Shown one piece after another: positions 1 to 6,898 of a stretch of 9,806 nt of DNA. Position numbers and translations under genes: made by a program. Under the pieces are notes generated by a model. The model was given only the letters and a program-made list of their open reading frames with translations, did no database searches and was not told the DNA's origin. Source of the DNA: a candidate division TA06 bacterium DG_78. Lineage in GTDB: Bacteria; Hydrothermota; Tepidihabitantia; SM23-42. The DNA is taken from the NCBI GenBank assembly GCA_001303225.1, contig LJNI01000082.1, forward strand, positions 1 through 9,806. Direction: 5' to 3'. Numbering within the stretch: the first letter of the stretch is position 1; each line of letters opens with the position of its first letter.

Positions 1-598
1 CGGGTTCTTTATACAGTATTTGGTACTCTACACCCACTTTTTTTAATATTTGCTCTACCAGTGGTCCACACGTACCATTACCAGTATCAACCACAACCCT
101 CAGCCCCTTTTTAATCCTGACCTGGCCAACAACGTAATCAAGATAATGAGGAAAAATGTCACGCTCCTCAATGTTTCCCTTTCCTGAAACAAATTTGTTT
201 TCGTTTATGACTCTTTTAACCTTCTGTATTTCTTGACCATATATTGAACTTTTGTACTTATTGATCTTGAAACCATTAAATTCTTTCGGATTATGGCTTG
301 CCGTAACCATCACGCCACTGCCGACATCATAATGAAAAAGCGAGAAGTAAAATACCGGTGTTGGTGCAATACCGATGTCAATAACATCGCAACCAGCATC
401 ATTCAAAGCCCGTTGAAGCGTCGCAGTAATCCGTGGTGATGATATACGCACGTCGCGAGCCGTCACCACCTTTGTTTCTCCGTGTGATCTGTAATATGTG
501 CCAAGGCCCCTTCCGAATAAATATACATTTTCATCGGTGAGATCAGTATCTGCAATACCTCTGATGTCATATTCTCGAAAAATCGTTGGATTAATCAT
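1..598 (-). CDS. Phosphomannomutase/phosphoglucomutase, N-terminal part (3' end beyond window)
   Basis: This is an alpha-D-phosphohexomutase that interconverts hexose 1- and 6-phosphates (mannose and/or glucose) in the cytoplasm, feeding nucleotide-sugar and envelope polysaccharide synthesis. About 199 residues are visible. The protein opens with IFREYDIRG (residues 6-14), typical of the AlgC/ManB branch. RDVRISSP follows (48-55), and then the active-site loop VTASHNPKEFNGFKI, in which Ser101 is the phosphoserine nucleophile. VVVDTGNGTCG near residue 180 starts domain 2. The metal-binding DGDGD loop and the sugar-specificity loop lie past the window edge, so mannose versus glucose preference cannot be judged. 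The ATG at 598 overlaps the TGA of the upstream aminotransferase as ATGA (595-598). A GGAGAG lies 9 bases before the ATG, so the two genes are probably cotranscribed and translationally coupled. Confidence 0.93.
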   Translation of the reverse strand, partial: MINPTIFREYDIRGIADTDLTDENVYLFGRGLGTYYRSHGETKVVTARDVRISSPRITATLQRALNDAGCDVIDIGIAPTPVFYFSLFHYDVGSGVMVTASHNPKEFNGFKINKYKSSIYGQEIQKVKRVINENKFVSGKGNIEERDIFPHYLDYVVGQVRIKKGLRVVVDTGNGTCGPLVEQILKKVGVEYQILYKEP

Positions 599-2007
599 AA
601 CAATTGTCTCTCCACGTATGTAATGACTTCATCTATGATTTTCAACGCCTGCTCAGCATCGTCTTTTGTGATAACCAGCGGAGGTAAAATACGGAGTGAA
701 CTAATTCCAGCACCATAGATAATCAATCCGCGCTTAAAGCACTCACCAGTAATAACCTCTTTAATATTCTTACCGTTCTCGGTAATCTCATTCGGAAAAT
801 ACTCTTTCGTTTTCTTATCTCGAACCAATTCAATACCAATCATTAAACCGAGGCCACGTACTTCACCGATGATTGTATGCTTTTTCATCATTTCAATCAG
901 ACGCTGTTTAATGAACGAACCAACCTCAGCTGTATTTTTCATCAATTCTTTCTCGATAATTCGGAGTGAAACAACACCCGCTGCGCAGATGACTGGGTTA
1001 CCACCAAATGTAGAACCATGAGAACCAGGCCTCCATGCCCGCGCGTCAACTTCCTGGTCCATTAACTCAGCTTTACCTACTGTAGCACTTATCGGAAAAC
1101 CAGAGGCAATTGCCTTGGCAAGCAGAATAATATCAGGAGTAGTAGAAACATGATCACATGCAAACCACTTGCCCGTCCTTCCCAAACCGCATTGGATCTC
1201 GTCGAAAGCAAGGACAATATCAAATTTATCTGCGATCTTCCGTAATGCAGGTAAGAACTCTTTCGGAGGCGTAATATAACCACCCTCACCCTGAATCGGC
1301 TCGACGAGAATGAGTGAGACATCATCAGGATCAATGAGTCGTTCAAAAATGACATCAGTCAAATACGAGAGACAGTGAATAAGAGGAATACTATCAATGT
1401 CCTTCTTAATACAGTGTGGATACGTCTCATTAAAAATGCAGCGATAACAGTATGGAAAAGGAATATGGTACACCTCAGGAATGAGCGAAGAAAAATGTGC
1501 CCGCTGGATCTTCTTACTTCCTGACATGGTCATTCCAGCAAAAGTCCGTCCATGAAACGCACCGATGAAACTAATCATCCGTGGTCGGCGTGTAAAATGC
1601 CGAGCGATTTTCAGGGTCGCTTCTACTGCTTCCGCACCAGAATTACCAAAGTACACTTTCTTCGGAAATGAACCAGGTGTTATGGCGATCAATTTTTCAG
1701 CGAGGGCTATCTGTGAGTCATAATAGAAATCACTCCCTGAAATGTGAATGAGTCTCTCTATCTGTTCATATACTGCCTTAATAACATCAGGATGGCAGTG
1801 GCCAGTGTTCACCACGCCAAATCCTGCACCAAAATCGAGGTACGTCTTACCATCAATATCAGTAACACGGGCACCTTGTGCATAATCCACAACCAATGGA
1901 ATTTCTCGTGTCCTCGTACTGGCACCAAAGAGTACCTTTTTATCGGCAGTAATTATTTTTTGGGCTTTCTCACTCAACTCTGGCGAGGTGTACTTAATCT
2001 TTTTCAT
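595..2007 (-). CDS. Class III PLP-dependent aminotransferase, Cys-containing GABA-aminotransferase/amino-acid-racemase-like subgroup
   Basis: This is a fold-type I PLP enzyme of aminotransferase class III, 470 residues, full length for the family. Motifs in order: NSGAEAVE (122-129, cofactor phosphate loop), FHGRT (151-155), VEPIQGEGG (235-243), FDEIQCGLGRTG (268-279, with Asp269 for the pyridine nitrogen), LLAKAIASG with Lys298 as the Schiff-base lysine, and GSTFGGNP (331-338). Between FHGRT and VEPIQ lies an insert with FPYCYRC (184-190), YPHC (196-199) and Cys212. From memory, this YCYRC/YPxC signature marks archaeal '4-aminobutyrate aminotransferases', some of which (Thermococcales) were shown to be amino-acid racemases. 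Substrate is therefore open: an omega-amino acid plus 2-oxoglutarate, or racemisation of neutral amino acids. The ATG at 2007 has AAGGGAGG three bases upstream. A strong promoter lies just before it, and the phosphomannomutase follows with an ATGA overlap. The enzyme class is secure, the substrate is not. Confidence 0.9.
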   Translation of the reverse strand: MKKIKYTSPELSEKAQKIITADKKVLFGASTRTREIPLVVDYAQGARVTDIDGKTYLDFGAGFGVVNTGHCHPDVIKAVYEQIERLIHISGSDFYYDSQIALAEKLIAITPGSFPKKVYFGNSGAEAVEATLKIARHFTRRPRMISFIGAFHGRTFAGMTMSGSKKIQRAHFSSLIPEVYHIPFPYCYRCIFNETYPHCIKKDIDSIPLIHCLSYLTDVIFERLIDPDDVSLILVEPIQGEGGYITPPKEFLPALRKIADKFDIVLAFDEIQCGLGRTGKWFACDHVSTTPDIILLAKAIASGFPISATVGKAELMDQEVDARAWRPGSHGSTFGGNPVICAAGVVSLRIIEKELMKNTAEVGSFIKQRLIEMMKKHTIIGEVRGLGLMIGIELVRDKKTKEYFPNEITENGKNIKEVITGECFKRGLIIYGAGISSLRILPPLVITKDDAEQALKIIDEVITYVERQLL

Positions 2008-2027
2008 TTGCCTCCCTTCATAGTCTG

Positions 2028-2055
2028 ATTATACAAAATTTTCGTACAGAGTCAA
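2028..2055 (-). promoter_or_regulatory. Sigma70-type promoter for the class III aminotransferase-phosphomannomutase operon
   Basis: On the minus strand the -35 TTGACT (2055-2050) and -10 TATAAT (2033-2028) are separated by 16 bases. The -10 is a perfect consensus and the -35 is one base off. The predicted transcription start is near 2021, giving a leader of only about 14 bases that contains the AAGGGAGG ribosome site. The spacer and the edge of the -10 carry a 15-base near-palindrome (2032-2046). Confidence 0.72.
2032..2046. promoter_or_regulatory. Near-palindrome inside the minus-strand promoter, possible operator
   Basis: TACAAAATTTTCGTA has arms TAC/GTA and AAA/TTT around a central T, with one mismatched pair. 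It overlaps the -10 and spacer of the leftward promoter, where a bound repressor would block polymerase. AT-rich palindromes of this size also arise by chance, so function is inferred only from position. Confidence 0.25.
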
Positions 2056-2072
2056 TCTCCATGAAAATATGC

Positions 2073-2083
2073 AATCAATGATT
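2073..2083. promoter_or_regulatory. Small perfect inverted repeat between the divergent promoters
   Basis: AATCA-A-TGATT is an exact 11-base inverted repeat. It lies between the -35 boxes of the leftward promoter (2050-2055) and the rightward promoter (2098-2103), a usual place for a shared regulator. The sequence is short and AT-rich, so chance is a real alternative. Confidence 0.22.
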
Positions 2084-2097
2084 TATGGTGATAGTAA

Positions 2098-2125
2098 TTG
2101 ACACTACGCAAATTTTCTATACAAT
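2098..2125 (+). promoter_or_regulatory. Sigma70-type promoter for the COG0392 membrane protein gene
   Basis: A perfect -35 TTGACA (2098-2103) and a -10 TACAAT (2120-2125, one base from consensus) are separated by 16 bases. The predicted start near 2132 leaves a leader of about 60 bases before the ATG at 2193. I see no convincing hairpin or riboswitch in that leader. Confidence 0.7.
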
Positions 2126-2192
2126 ACTGTCATGCATATCCCCTTTAATTATAGGGACATAAATCTCGCCAATCTCAACACAAGAAACTATC

Positions 2193-3122
2193 ATGGACCT
2201 GAAAACCTCTAAGATTACGAAAATCATTATTGCTGTAGCCATTATCACTATAATTTTCTTTTTTTTAGGGAAAACCCTCTATGTTTCATGGTCTGAAATT
2301 GCGCAAGCGAATATAAAACCGAACATAGTGTCTCTCGTTGTCTCGCTTATTCTCTTTGTCTGTAGTTTTCTCTTGGGGTTCGGGTTCGCATGGTTTCTGA
2401 CCTTACGACTTTTCAACAGAGATATAACATTCTGGCAGGCAGTAAGAACGTCGGCATTTGCTCAGTTCGGTAAATACATTCCTGGAAAAGTATGGGCATT
2501 TGGCGGAAGAGTCTACTTCGCCAAAAAATATGGCGTAGGAGAAGTCGAAACTATTACTGCCCTTTTAATAGAGACAGTGACCAGTACTGCGTCAGCAATC
2601 ATTCTTTTCATACTCTCTCTATTTACCTACAAAAATTTGAACGTACCATTTAATATGTACCTTCTGTTGATTTTCATCCCATTGAGCTTCGTTGTAATAC
2701 ACCCAAAAGTTCTTACATCTATTCTCAAAACCTTATTTGCCTTACTGCGACGTGTAAGAATGTTGAAGAGAAACATTGTACTCCCTGAGTTACAATTTAC
2801 ATCTCTCCTGGTTATCTACTTATTTTATTTTCTCTACTGGATAGTTCACACCATTGGTTTCTATTTTGTAACCAATGCAATATTCCCGATTCCATTCTGC
2901 TCAGCCCTTGGTGTCATGGGAGCGTATGCAATGTCATGGACAATCGGCTTTCTTGTTATTTTAGTTCCAGGTGGGTTCGGAATCCGAGAGGGCTTATTGA
3001 CAATCTTCCTGCAAAATTTTATGCCCCTTTCTTTTGCTACCCTCATGGCGTTTGTTGGGAGACTATGGACTACGATCGGCGAGATATTATACTTTTTTGT
3101 TTCTCTCATAAAGAAGCAATAA
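2193..3122 (+). CDS. Flippase-like integral membrane protein (COG0392/UPF0104, lysylphosphatidylglycerol synthase TM-like)
   Basis: This is a polytopic inner-membrane protein of 309 residues, the usual size for stand-alone members of the family. Hydrophobic segments lie at about 9-26, 44-72, 122-144, 154-169, 203-229, 236-257 and 280-307. Two family hallmarks are present: FGKYIPGK (92-99) in the first third, and PGGFGIREG (259-267) before the last helices. The family includes the membrane half of MprF, which flips aminoacylated lipids, and archaeal AglD-like proteins. No aminoacyl-transferase domain is attached here, so lipid or polyprenyl-linked substrate handling is inferred from the family and not shown. 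Ribosome-site pairing is weak (AAGAAA about 5 bases upstream), but the hydrophobic N-terminus supports this ATG. The YfhO-like gene follows after 56 bases and carries its own promoter, suggesting related envelope roles. Confidence 0.82.
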   Translation: MDLKTSKITKIIIAVAIITIIFFFLGKTLYVSWSEIAQANIKPNIVSLVVSLILFVCSFLLGFGFAWFLTLRLFNRDITFWQAVRTSAFAQFGKYIPGKVWAFGGRVYFAKKYGVGEVETITALLIETVTSTASAIILFILSLFTYKNLNVPFNMYLLLIFIPLSFVVIHPKVLTSILKTLFALLRRVRMLKRNIVLPELQFTSLLVIYLFYFLYWIVHTIGFYFVTNAIFPIPFCSALGVMGAYAMSWTIGFLVILVPGGFGIREGLLTIFLQNFMPLSFATLMAFVGRLWTTIGEILYFFVSLIKKQ

Positions 3123-3135
3123 CCATGTAATTTTC

Positions 3136-3163
3136 TTGACTATGAGGGCAATATCTCTATACT
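3136..3163 (+). promoter_or_regulatory. Sigma70-type promoter immediately before the YfhO-family gene
   Basis: A TTGACT -35 (3136-3141) and a TATACT -10 (3158-3163) are separated by 16 bases, the same layout as the other promoters here. The start would fall near 3170, inside or next to the AAGGAA ribosome site (3167-3172) and only about 9 bases before the ATG. The message would then be almost leaderless. Confidence 0.6.
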
Positions 3164-3178
3164 TAGAAGGAATATAAC

Positions 3179-5572
3179 ATGAGTAAAAAACATAAAGGGC
3201 ATCAGTCACCGCAAGAAGAAACAAAAGTATCTTTTATCGAAATCCACTGGGAGAAACTCATTCTTGTTCTATTACTCGTCCTGCCTTTCATTTATTTTGC
3301 ATCTTTCCTCAGTCCTCACCGTATGATTGCCGGTTCAGACTATCTTATTGGCGGGTATCCATTTGAAAAATGGACTGCTGAACAAGAGGAGTTACCGCTG
3401 TGGTATCCTCATATCTTTGGCGGAATTCCAGTACTCGGCGCACCAGTCGGCGGACCATTAGCACCACTCGCCCAATTAAAGGAAATTATCCCTGCGCACG
3501 TTGTCCTTGCTCTGACCTTTATAATTATGTTCTTCCTGGCAGGGCTTGGCATGTACCTGTACCTGAAAAAAATCGGACTGTCACCATATTCAGCTGCAGT
3601 AGGTGCAGTCATCTACCAATTTATTGGTAATTTGGCAACAACACCTGCTGCTGGACACAGCGGCCGAGCAGCCAGCATTGCTCTGTTTCCATTGATGCTC
3701 TTTTTTATCCATTCTGGTCTCAGTTCAAAGAAACTGCTCTATTTTGTATTGATGGCGCTCGTAACAGCATGTGCCTTTTATGAAGGACACTTCCAAATAA
3801 CATACTATGCGCTACTCTTTATTCTTGGGTATGTTATTTATTACTTTATAATCCACAGAAAAGAAATATCAACGAAAGATATTATAAAAATTGTTGTCTA
3901 TGGACTCGTTGCTGTAACACTCATTTTTTTACTCATGGCTGCAGTCTGGCTTCCTGTGCTCGGTGGATTAGGGACTGCCGCACGTGGTGTAGAGCGTGGT
4001 TATGAATACGCTATCTCTTGGGCAATGCCACCAGCTGAGTTGATTGATCTTTTTGTTCCAACATTTTCCGGAATTCTACAAAATTACTGGGGTGCAAATC
4101 CTTTCAAACAACATACAGAATACTTTGGTTTGTTAACAATCATCTTCGCTATTTTTGCGATTATTCTGTATTGGAAAAAATCGTATGTTAAGTTTTATGT
4201 AATAGCTACTATTGCTGTTATTCTGACTGCCTTAGGCGGCGCGACACCTTTCTTCAAAATACTCTATACGATAATTCCTGGTTTCAAACTGACTCGTGCA
4301 CCTTCACTCATCTTTTATCTGGCGAGTTTCAGTTTCATAGTGCTTGCCGCTATCGGATTTGAGTATTTTATTATAAGAAAGGAATCTGAAAAAAAGAAAT
4401 TTTACACAGCTTCAGGAGCCGTGCTTGCTATTTTCATCATACTCATAATAATTGCTGCTGCAATTGGCCGCGATCTCGCCGGACCTAAAGCTGGCATCTA
4501 TGATAACAATGTATCTCAATTCATTCAAGGAATTTTTCTGGGTGTGATTTTAATTGTGTTCGTTCTAATTATGATTTTCTTAGCACTTAGGCAAAAAATG
4601 AACATTCTATGTGTAACGATTGTGATGGTTGTTCTAGCCCTCATTAGCCAGGTGCCGCTCATGGCGAAATTTTTGCCTAAAGAATCAAGTCCAGAAATTT
4701 ATTATGCAGCAGACGATATCGTACGTTTTCTAAAGAAAGACCATAGTGTTTTTCGAGTCTTTCCATTTCAATCTAGTCCGCCTCTAAATCCACGTTATCT
4801 ATATCATCATCAAGATTGTTATTTATTATACCACAACATTCAGAGTGCAGGTGGCTATATACCAAACCCAATCCAGCGCTACCAAGATTTTATCGGTGCA
4901 GGCACAAGTGTCATGTTTGCTCCGGCTAACCTGTATCAGTATCCACGTTTTGCTGACATGCTCAATTTAAAATATATTATCACACCAAATCTCCCTGACG
5001 ATCTTTCTGAATTCGATCCTAATTCTCAGAAATTCATTATGGAAATAAAAAATCATTTAGCGCGCTATACTTCTGTATATCGGGGGCGTAATTTTACTGT
5101 ATTTCAAAATGATAGCGTGTTGCCACGTGCATATATTGTGCCACAGTACCGGATAGTAAAGGAATCAGATGTGTTGAATATTTTGAAATCAAAGGAGTTT
5201 GATCCAAAGAAGATTGTAATTCTTGAAGAAGACCCTAATGTTCTCCTTTCAAATGATGAAGCAACGCTCATTTCGGTAAATATATCAGATTACACTGCCA
5301 ATAAAATCACTTGCAAAACAGATTCACCCTATTCTGGCTTTCTTGTTTTGACAGACAACTGGCATCCAGATTGGAAAGTTTTTGTTGATGGAGGAGAACA
5401 AAAACTTTATAGAGCAAATTACACGTTCAGGGCAGTACATTTGACTGCCGGGAAACACGAAGTAGTATTCAAATATATATCACACTTTTTTAATATCGGT
5501 AAAATTATTTCAATAATTGCATTTATCGTAGCTATAGGGCTTTGCATAATTACCATAAAGTTCAAAATCTAA
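3179..5572 (+). CDS. YfhO-family large membrane protein (GT-C type glycosyltransferase-like)
   Basis: This is a 797-residue integral membrane protein. A charged cytoplasmic N-terminus leads into a first helix (27-44), followed by an exterior loop containing GSDYLIGGYPF (52-62). The acidic residue in this loop (Asp54) sits where GT-C enzymes carry their catalytic Asp. Further helices lie at about 108-130, 139-150, 165-225, 237-262, 317-352, 377-398, 410-428 and 448-495. A long extracytoplasmic region (500-770) ends in the YfhO signature NWHPDWKVFVDG (727-738), YRANYTFRAV (744-753) and AGKHEVVFKY (757-766), and a last helix lies at 772-793. Bacillus YfhO decorates lipoteichoic acid using undecaprenyl-phosphate sugar made by a GT2 enzyme. 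This protein probably transfers a polyprenyl-linked sugar outside the membrane, acceptor unknown. No GT2 gene is in the window. The ATG at 3179 has AAGGAA 6 bases upstream. Confidence 0.85.
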   Translation: MSKKHKGHQSPQEETKVSFIEIHWEKLILVLLLVLPFIYFASFLSPHRMIAGSDYLIGGYPFEKWTAEQEELPLWYPHIFGGIPVLGAPVGGPLAPLAQLKEIIPAHVVLALTFIIMFFLAGLGMYLYLKKIGLSPYSAAVGAVIYQFIGNLATTPAAGHSGRAASIALFPLMLFFIHSGLSSKKLLYFVLMALVTACAFYEGHFQITYYALLFILGYVIYYFIIHRKEISTKDIIKIVVYGLVAVTLIFLLMAAVWLPVLGGLGTAARGVERGYEYAISWAMPPAELIDLFVPTFSGILQNYWGANPFKQHTEYFGLLTIIFAIFAIILYWKKSYVKFYVIATIAVILTALGGATPFFKILYTIIPGFKLTRAPSLIFYLASFSFIVLAAIGFEYFIIRKESEKKKFYTASGAVLAIFIILIIIAAAIGRDLAGPKAGIYDNNVSQFIQGIFLGVILIVFVLIMIFLALRQKMNILCVTIVMVVLALISQVPLMAKFLPKESSPEIYYAADDIVRFLKKDHSVFRVFPFQSSPPLNPRYLYHHQDCYLLYHNIQSAGGYIPNPIQRYQDFIGAGTSVMFAPANLYQYPRFADMLNLKYIITPNLPDDLSEFDPNSQKFIMEIKNHLARYTSVYRGRNFTVFQNDSVLPRAYIVPQYRIVKESDVLNILKSKEFDPKKIVILEEDPNVLLSNDEATLISVNISDYTANKITCKTDSPYSGFLVLTDNWHPDWKVFVDGGEQKLYRANYTFRAVHLTAGKHEVVFKYISHFFNIGKIISIIAFIVAIGLCIITIKFKI

Positions 5573-5577
5573 TTCTC

Positions 5578-5605
5578 TTGAAAAAACAAAAAATCTCTAT
5601 ATACT
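5578..5605 (+). promoter_or_regulatory. Sigma70-type promoter for the ornithine aminotransferase gene
   Basis: A TTGAAA -35 (5578-5583), just after the stop of the YfhO-like gene, and a TATACT -10 (5600-5605) are separated by 16 bases filled by an A-rich spacer. The predicted start near 5612 gives a leader of about 40 bases that carries the repeated element at 5600-5637. Confidence 0.62.
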
Positions 5606-5637
5606 ATCATTGCAATCTATACAGTATCGTTGTAATC
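5600..5637 (+). repeat. Imperfect tandem repeat at and after the ornithine aminotransferase -10 box, candidate operator
   Basis: Copy 1 (5600-5617) is TATACTATCATTGCAATC and copy 2 (5618-5637) is TATACAGTATCGTTGTAATC. They match closely except for a two-base insertion and two substitutions. Copy 1 contains the perfect palindrome ATTGCAAT (5609-5616), and the cores ATCRTTGYAATC start 20 bases apart, close to two helical turns. The position over the -10 and start site suits a repressor. A duplicated -10 (TATACA at 5618) is another reading. Confidence 0.42.
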
Positions 5638-5650
5638 ATTTCGTGGAGGT

Positions 5651-6847
5651 ATGATGAAAACAAATCGTGCATATATCACATTGACTAATACATTTAGTGC
5701 CCATAATTATCACTCATTACCTGTTGTCCTGACAAAGGGAAAAGGTGTCTGGGTATGGGATGTTGAAGGTAATAAATACCTCGATATGTTGAGTGCCTAT
5801 TCAGCATTAAACCAAGGTCACTGCCATCCTACAATTATCAAAGCATTAAAAACACAGGCACAGAGACTCACTATTACATCACGGGCATTCCATAATGACC
5901 AGCTAGCACTCTTTTTAAAAAAACTCTGCACAGTAACTGGTTATGCAAAGGCACTACCCATGAATTCTGGTGCAGAAGCTGTTGAGACCGCAATTAAAGT
6001 CGCACGGAAATGGGGTTATTATAAAAAGAAAGTAAAGAAAAACTGTGCCGAGATTATTGTGTGCAAAAATAACTTTCATGGTCGGACAACGACCATTGTC
6101 GGTTTTTCATCTGAACGCCAGTATCGTGATGGTTTTGGTCCATTCATGCCAGGGTATACAATGATTCCTTATAATAACCCAGCAGCCTTAGAGAGAACAA
6201 TCAATAAAAATACGATTGGCTTTTTAGTCGAACCAATCCAGGGCGAAGGCGGTGTCATTGTTCCTAATAAGGGCTATCTTAAGAGATGCTATGATATCTG
6301 TAAAAAGAACCGGGTACTGTTTATTGCCGATGAAATTCAAACCGGATTAGGCCGCACTGGTAAATTCTTTGCCTGCGACTATGAAAAAGTGAGGCCAGAT
6401 ATTGTTATCATTGGCAAAGCACTGAGTGGTGGATGCTATCCAATTTCAGCCATTCTCTGTGATAATCACATCATGAATGTGCTCCATCCAGGCGACCATG
6501 GTTCAACATTCGGTGGTAATCCCCTGGCATCAGCAATTGGTAGTGCTGCGCTCGATGTCATTATCAGAGAAAAGCTTGCGCAGCGAGCATACAAACTCGG
6601 CAATTGGTTCATGAATGAGTTGAAAAAAATCGAGAGCCCACGTATTAAAGAGGTGAGAGGTAAGGGCTTACTCATCGGCCTCGAATTGAAGAAAAAAGCA
6701 CGAAAATACTGTGAACGGTTGATGGAATACGGCATCCTCGCAAAAGAAACACACGAGACCGTCGTTCGATTCGCACCACCACTGGTCATTACAAAAAAAG
6801 AACTCCAGTGGGCATTGCCGAGGATTAAAAAGGTGATTTCCGGATAA
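5651..6847 (+). CDS. rocD: Ornithine aminotransferase
   Basis: This is a class III PLP enzyme that transfers the delta-amino group of L-ornithine to 2-oxoglutarate, giving glutamate 5-semialdehyde (cyclising to pyrroline-5-carboxylate) and glutamate, in the cytoplasm. It has 398 residues, the usual length. Ornithine-specific signatures: NYHSLPV with Tyr20 (human Tyr55), SAYSALNQGHCHP with Tyr50 (human Tyr85), LPMNSGAEAVETA (102-114), NFHGRTTTIVGFS with Arg145, VEPIQGEGG (193-201), IADEIQTGLGRTG with Asp227, IIGKALSGG with the PLP Lys256, GSTFGGNP (284-291), and VVRFAPPLVI with Arg373 (human Arg413). The role is arginine/ornithine breakdown or proline-glutamate interconversion. Two start codons are adjacent. 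GGAGG (5645-5649) is one base from the ATG at 5651 but four from the ATG at 5654, so the second may be used. It has its own promoter, and a probable lipoprotein gene follows after 50 bases. Confidence 0.94.
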   Translation: MMKTNRAYITLTNTFSAHNYHSLPVVLTKGKGVWVWDVEGNKYLDMLSAYSALNQGHCHPTIIKALKTQAQRLTITSRAFHNDQLALFLKKLCTVTGYAKALPMNSGAEAVETAIKVARKWGYYKKKVKKNCAEIIVCKNNFHGRTTTIVGFSSERQYRDGFGPFMPGYTMIPYNNPAALERTINKNTIGFLVEPIQGEGGVIVPNKGYLKRCYDICKKNRVLFIADEIQTGLGRTGKFFACDYEKVRPDIVIIGKALSGGCYPISAILCDNHIMNVLHPGDHGSTFGGNPLASAIGSAALDVIIREKLAQRAYKLGNWFMNELKKIESPRIKEVRGKGLLIGLELKKKARKYCERLMEYGILAKETHETVVRFAPPLVITKKELQWALPRIKKVISG

Positions 6848-6853
6848 GTAGTA

Positions 6854-6898
6854 TTTCTCCATTAGGAGAGGGAAATTTTGTATATATAAGGAGAGGGA
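6854..6898 (+). promoter_or_regulatory. Duplicated Shine-Dalgarno element with upstream complementary strand
   Basis: AGGAGAGGGA occurs twice exactly, at 6864-6873 and at 6889-6898. The second copy is the ribosome site of the lipoprotein gene. The pyrimidine run TTTCTCC (6854-6860) can fold on the first copy through a four-base ATTA loop (TCTCC with GGAGA plus two G-U pairs), or alternatively on the second copy. This could modulate translation. It is not a good terminator because no U tract follows directly. I found no -35/-10 pair for a separate promoter, although TATATATAAG (6881-6890) resembles a -10. Confidence 0.35.

Noticed and set aside
1744..2028. Plus-strand open frame of 94 codons
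   Set aside because: It lies antisense to the N-terminus of the class III aminotransferase, whose motifs are unmistakable, and has no recognisable protein features.
2132..2192. An ATG at 2132 as an alternative start for the membrane protein
   Set aside because: It is out of frame with the gene at 2193 and lies at the predicted transcription start.
6466..6789. Minus-strand open frame of 107 codons
   Set aside because: It is antisense to the conserved C-terminal half of rocD, with composition typical of a shadow frame.
6854..6880. Hairpin after rocD as a rho-independent terminator
   Set aside because: The stem has five strong pairs and two G-U pairs and is not followed directly by a U run. 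The repeated Shine-Dalgarno reading explains it better.
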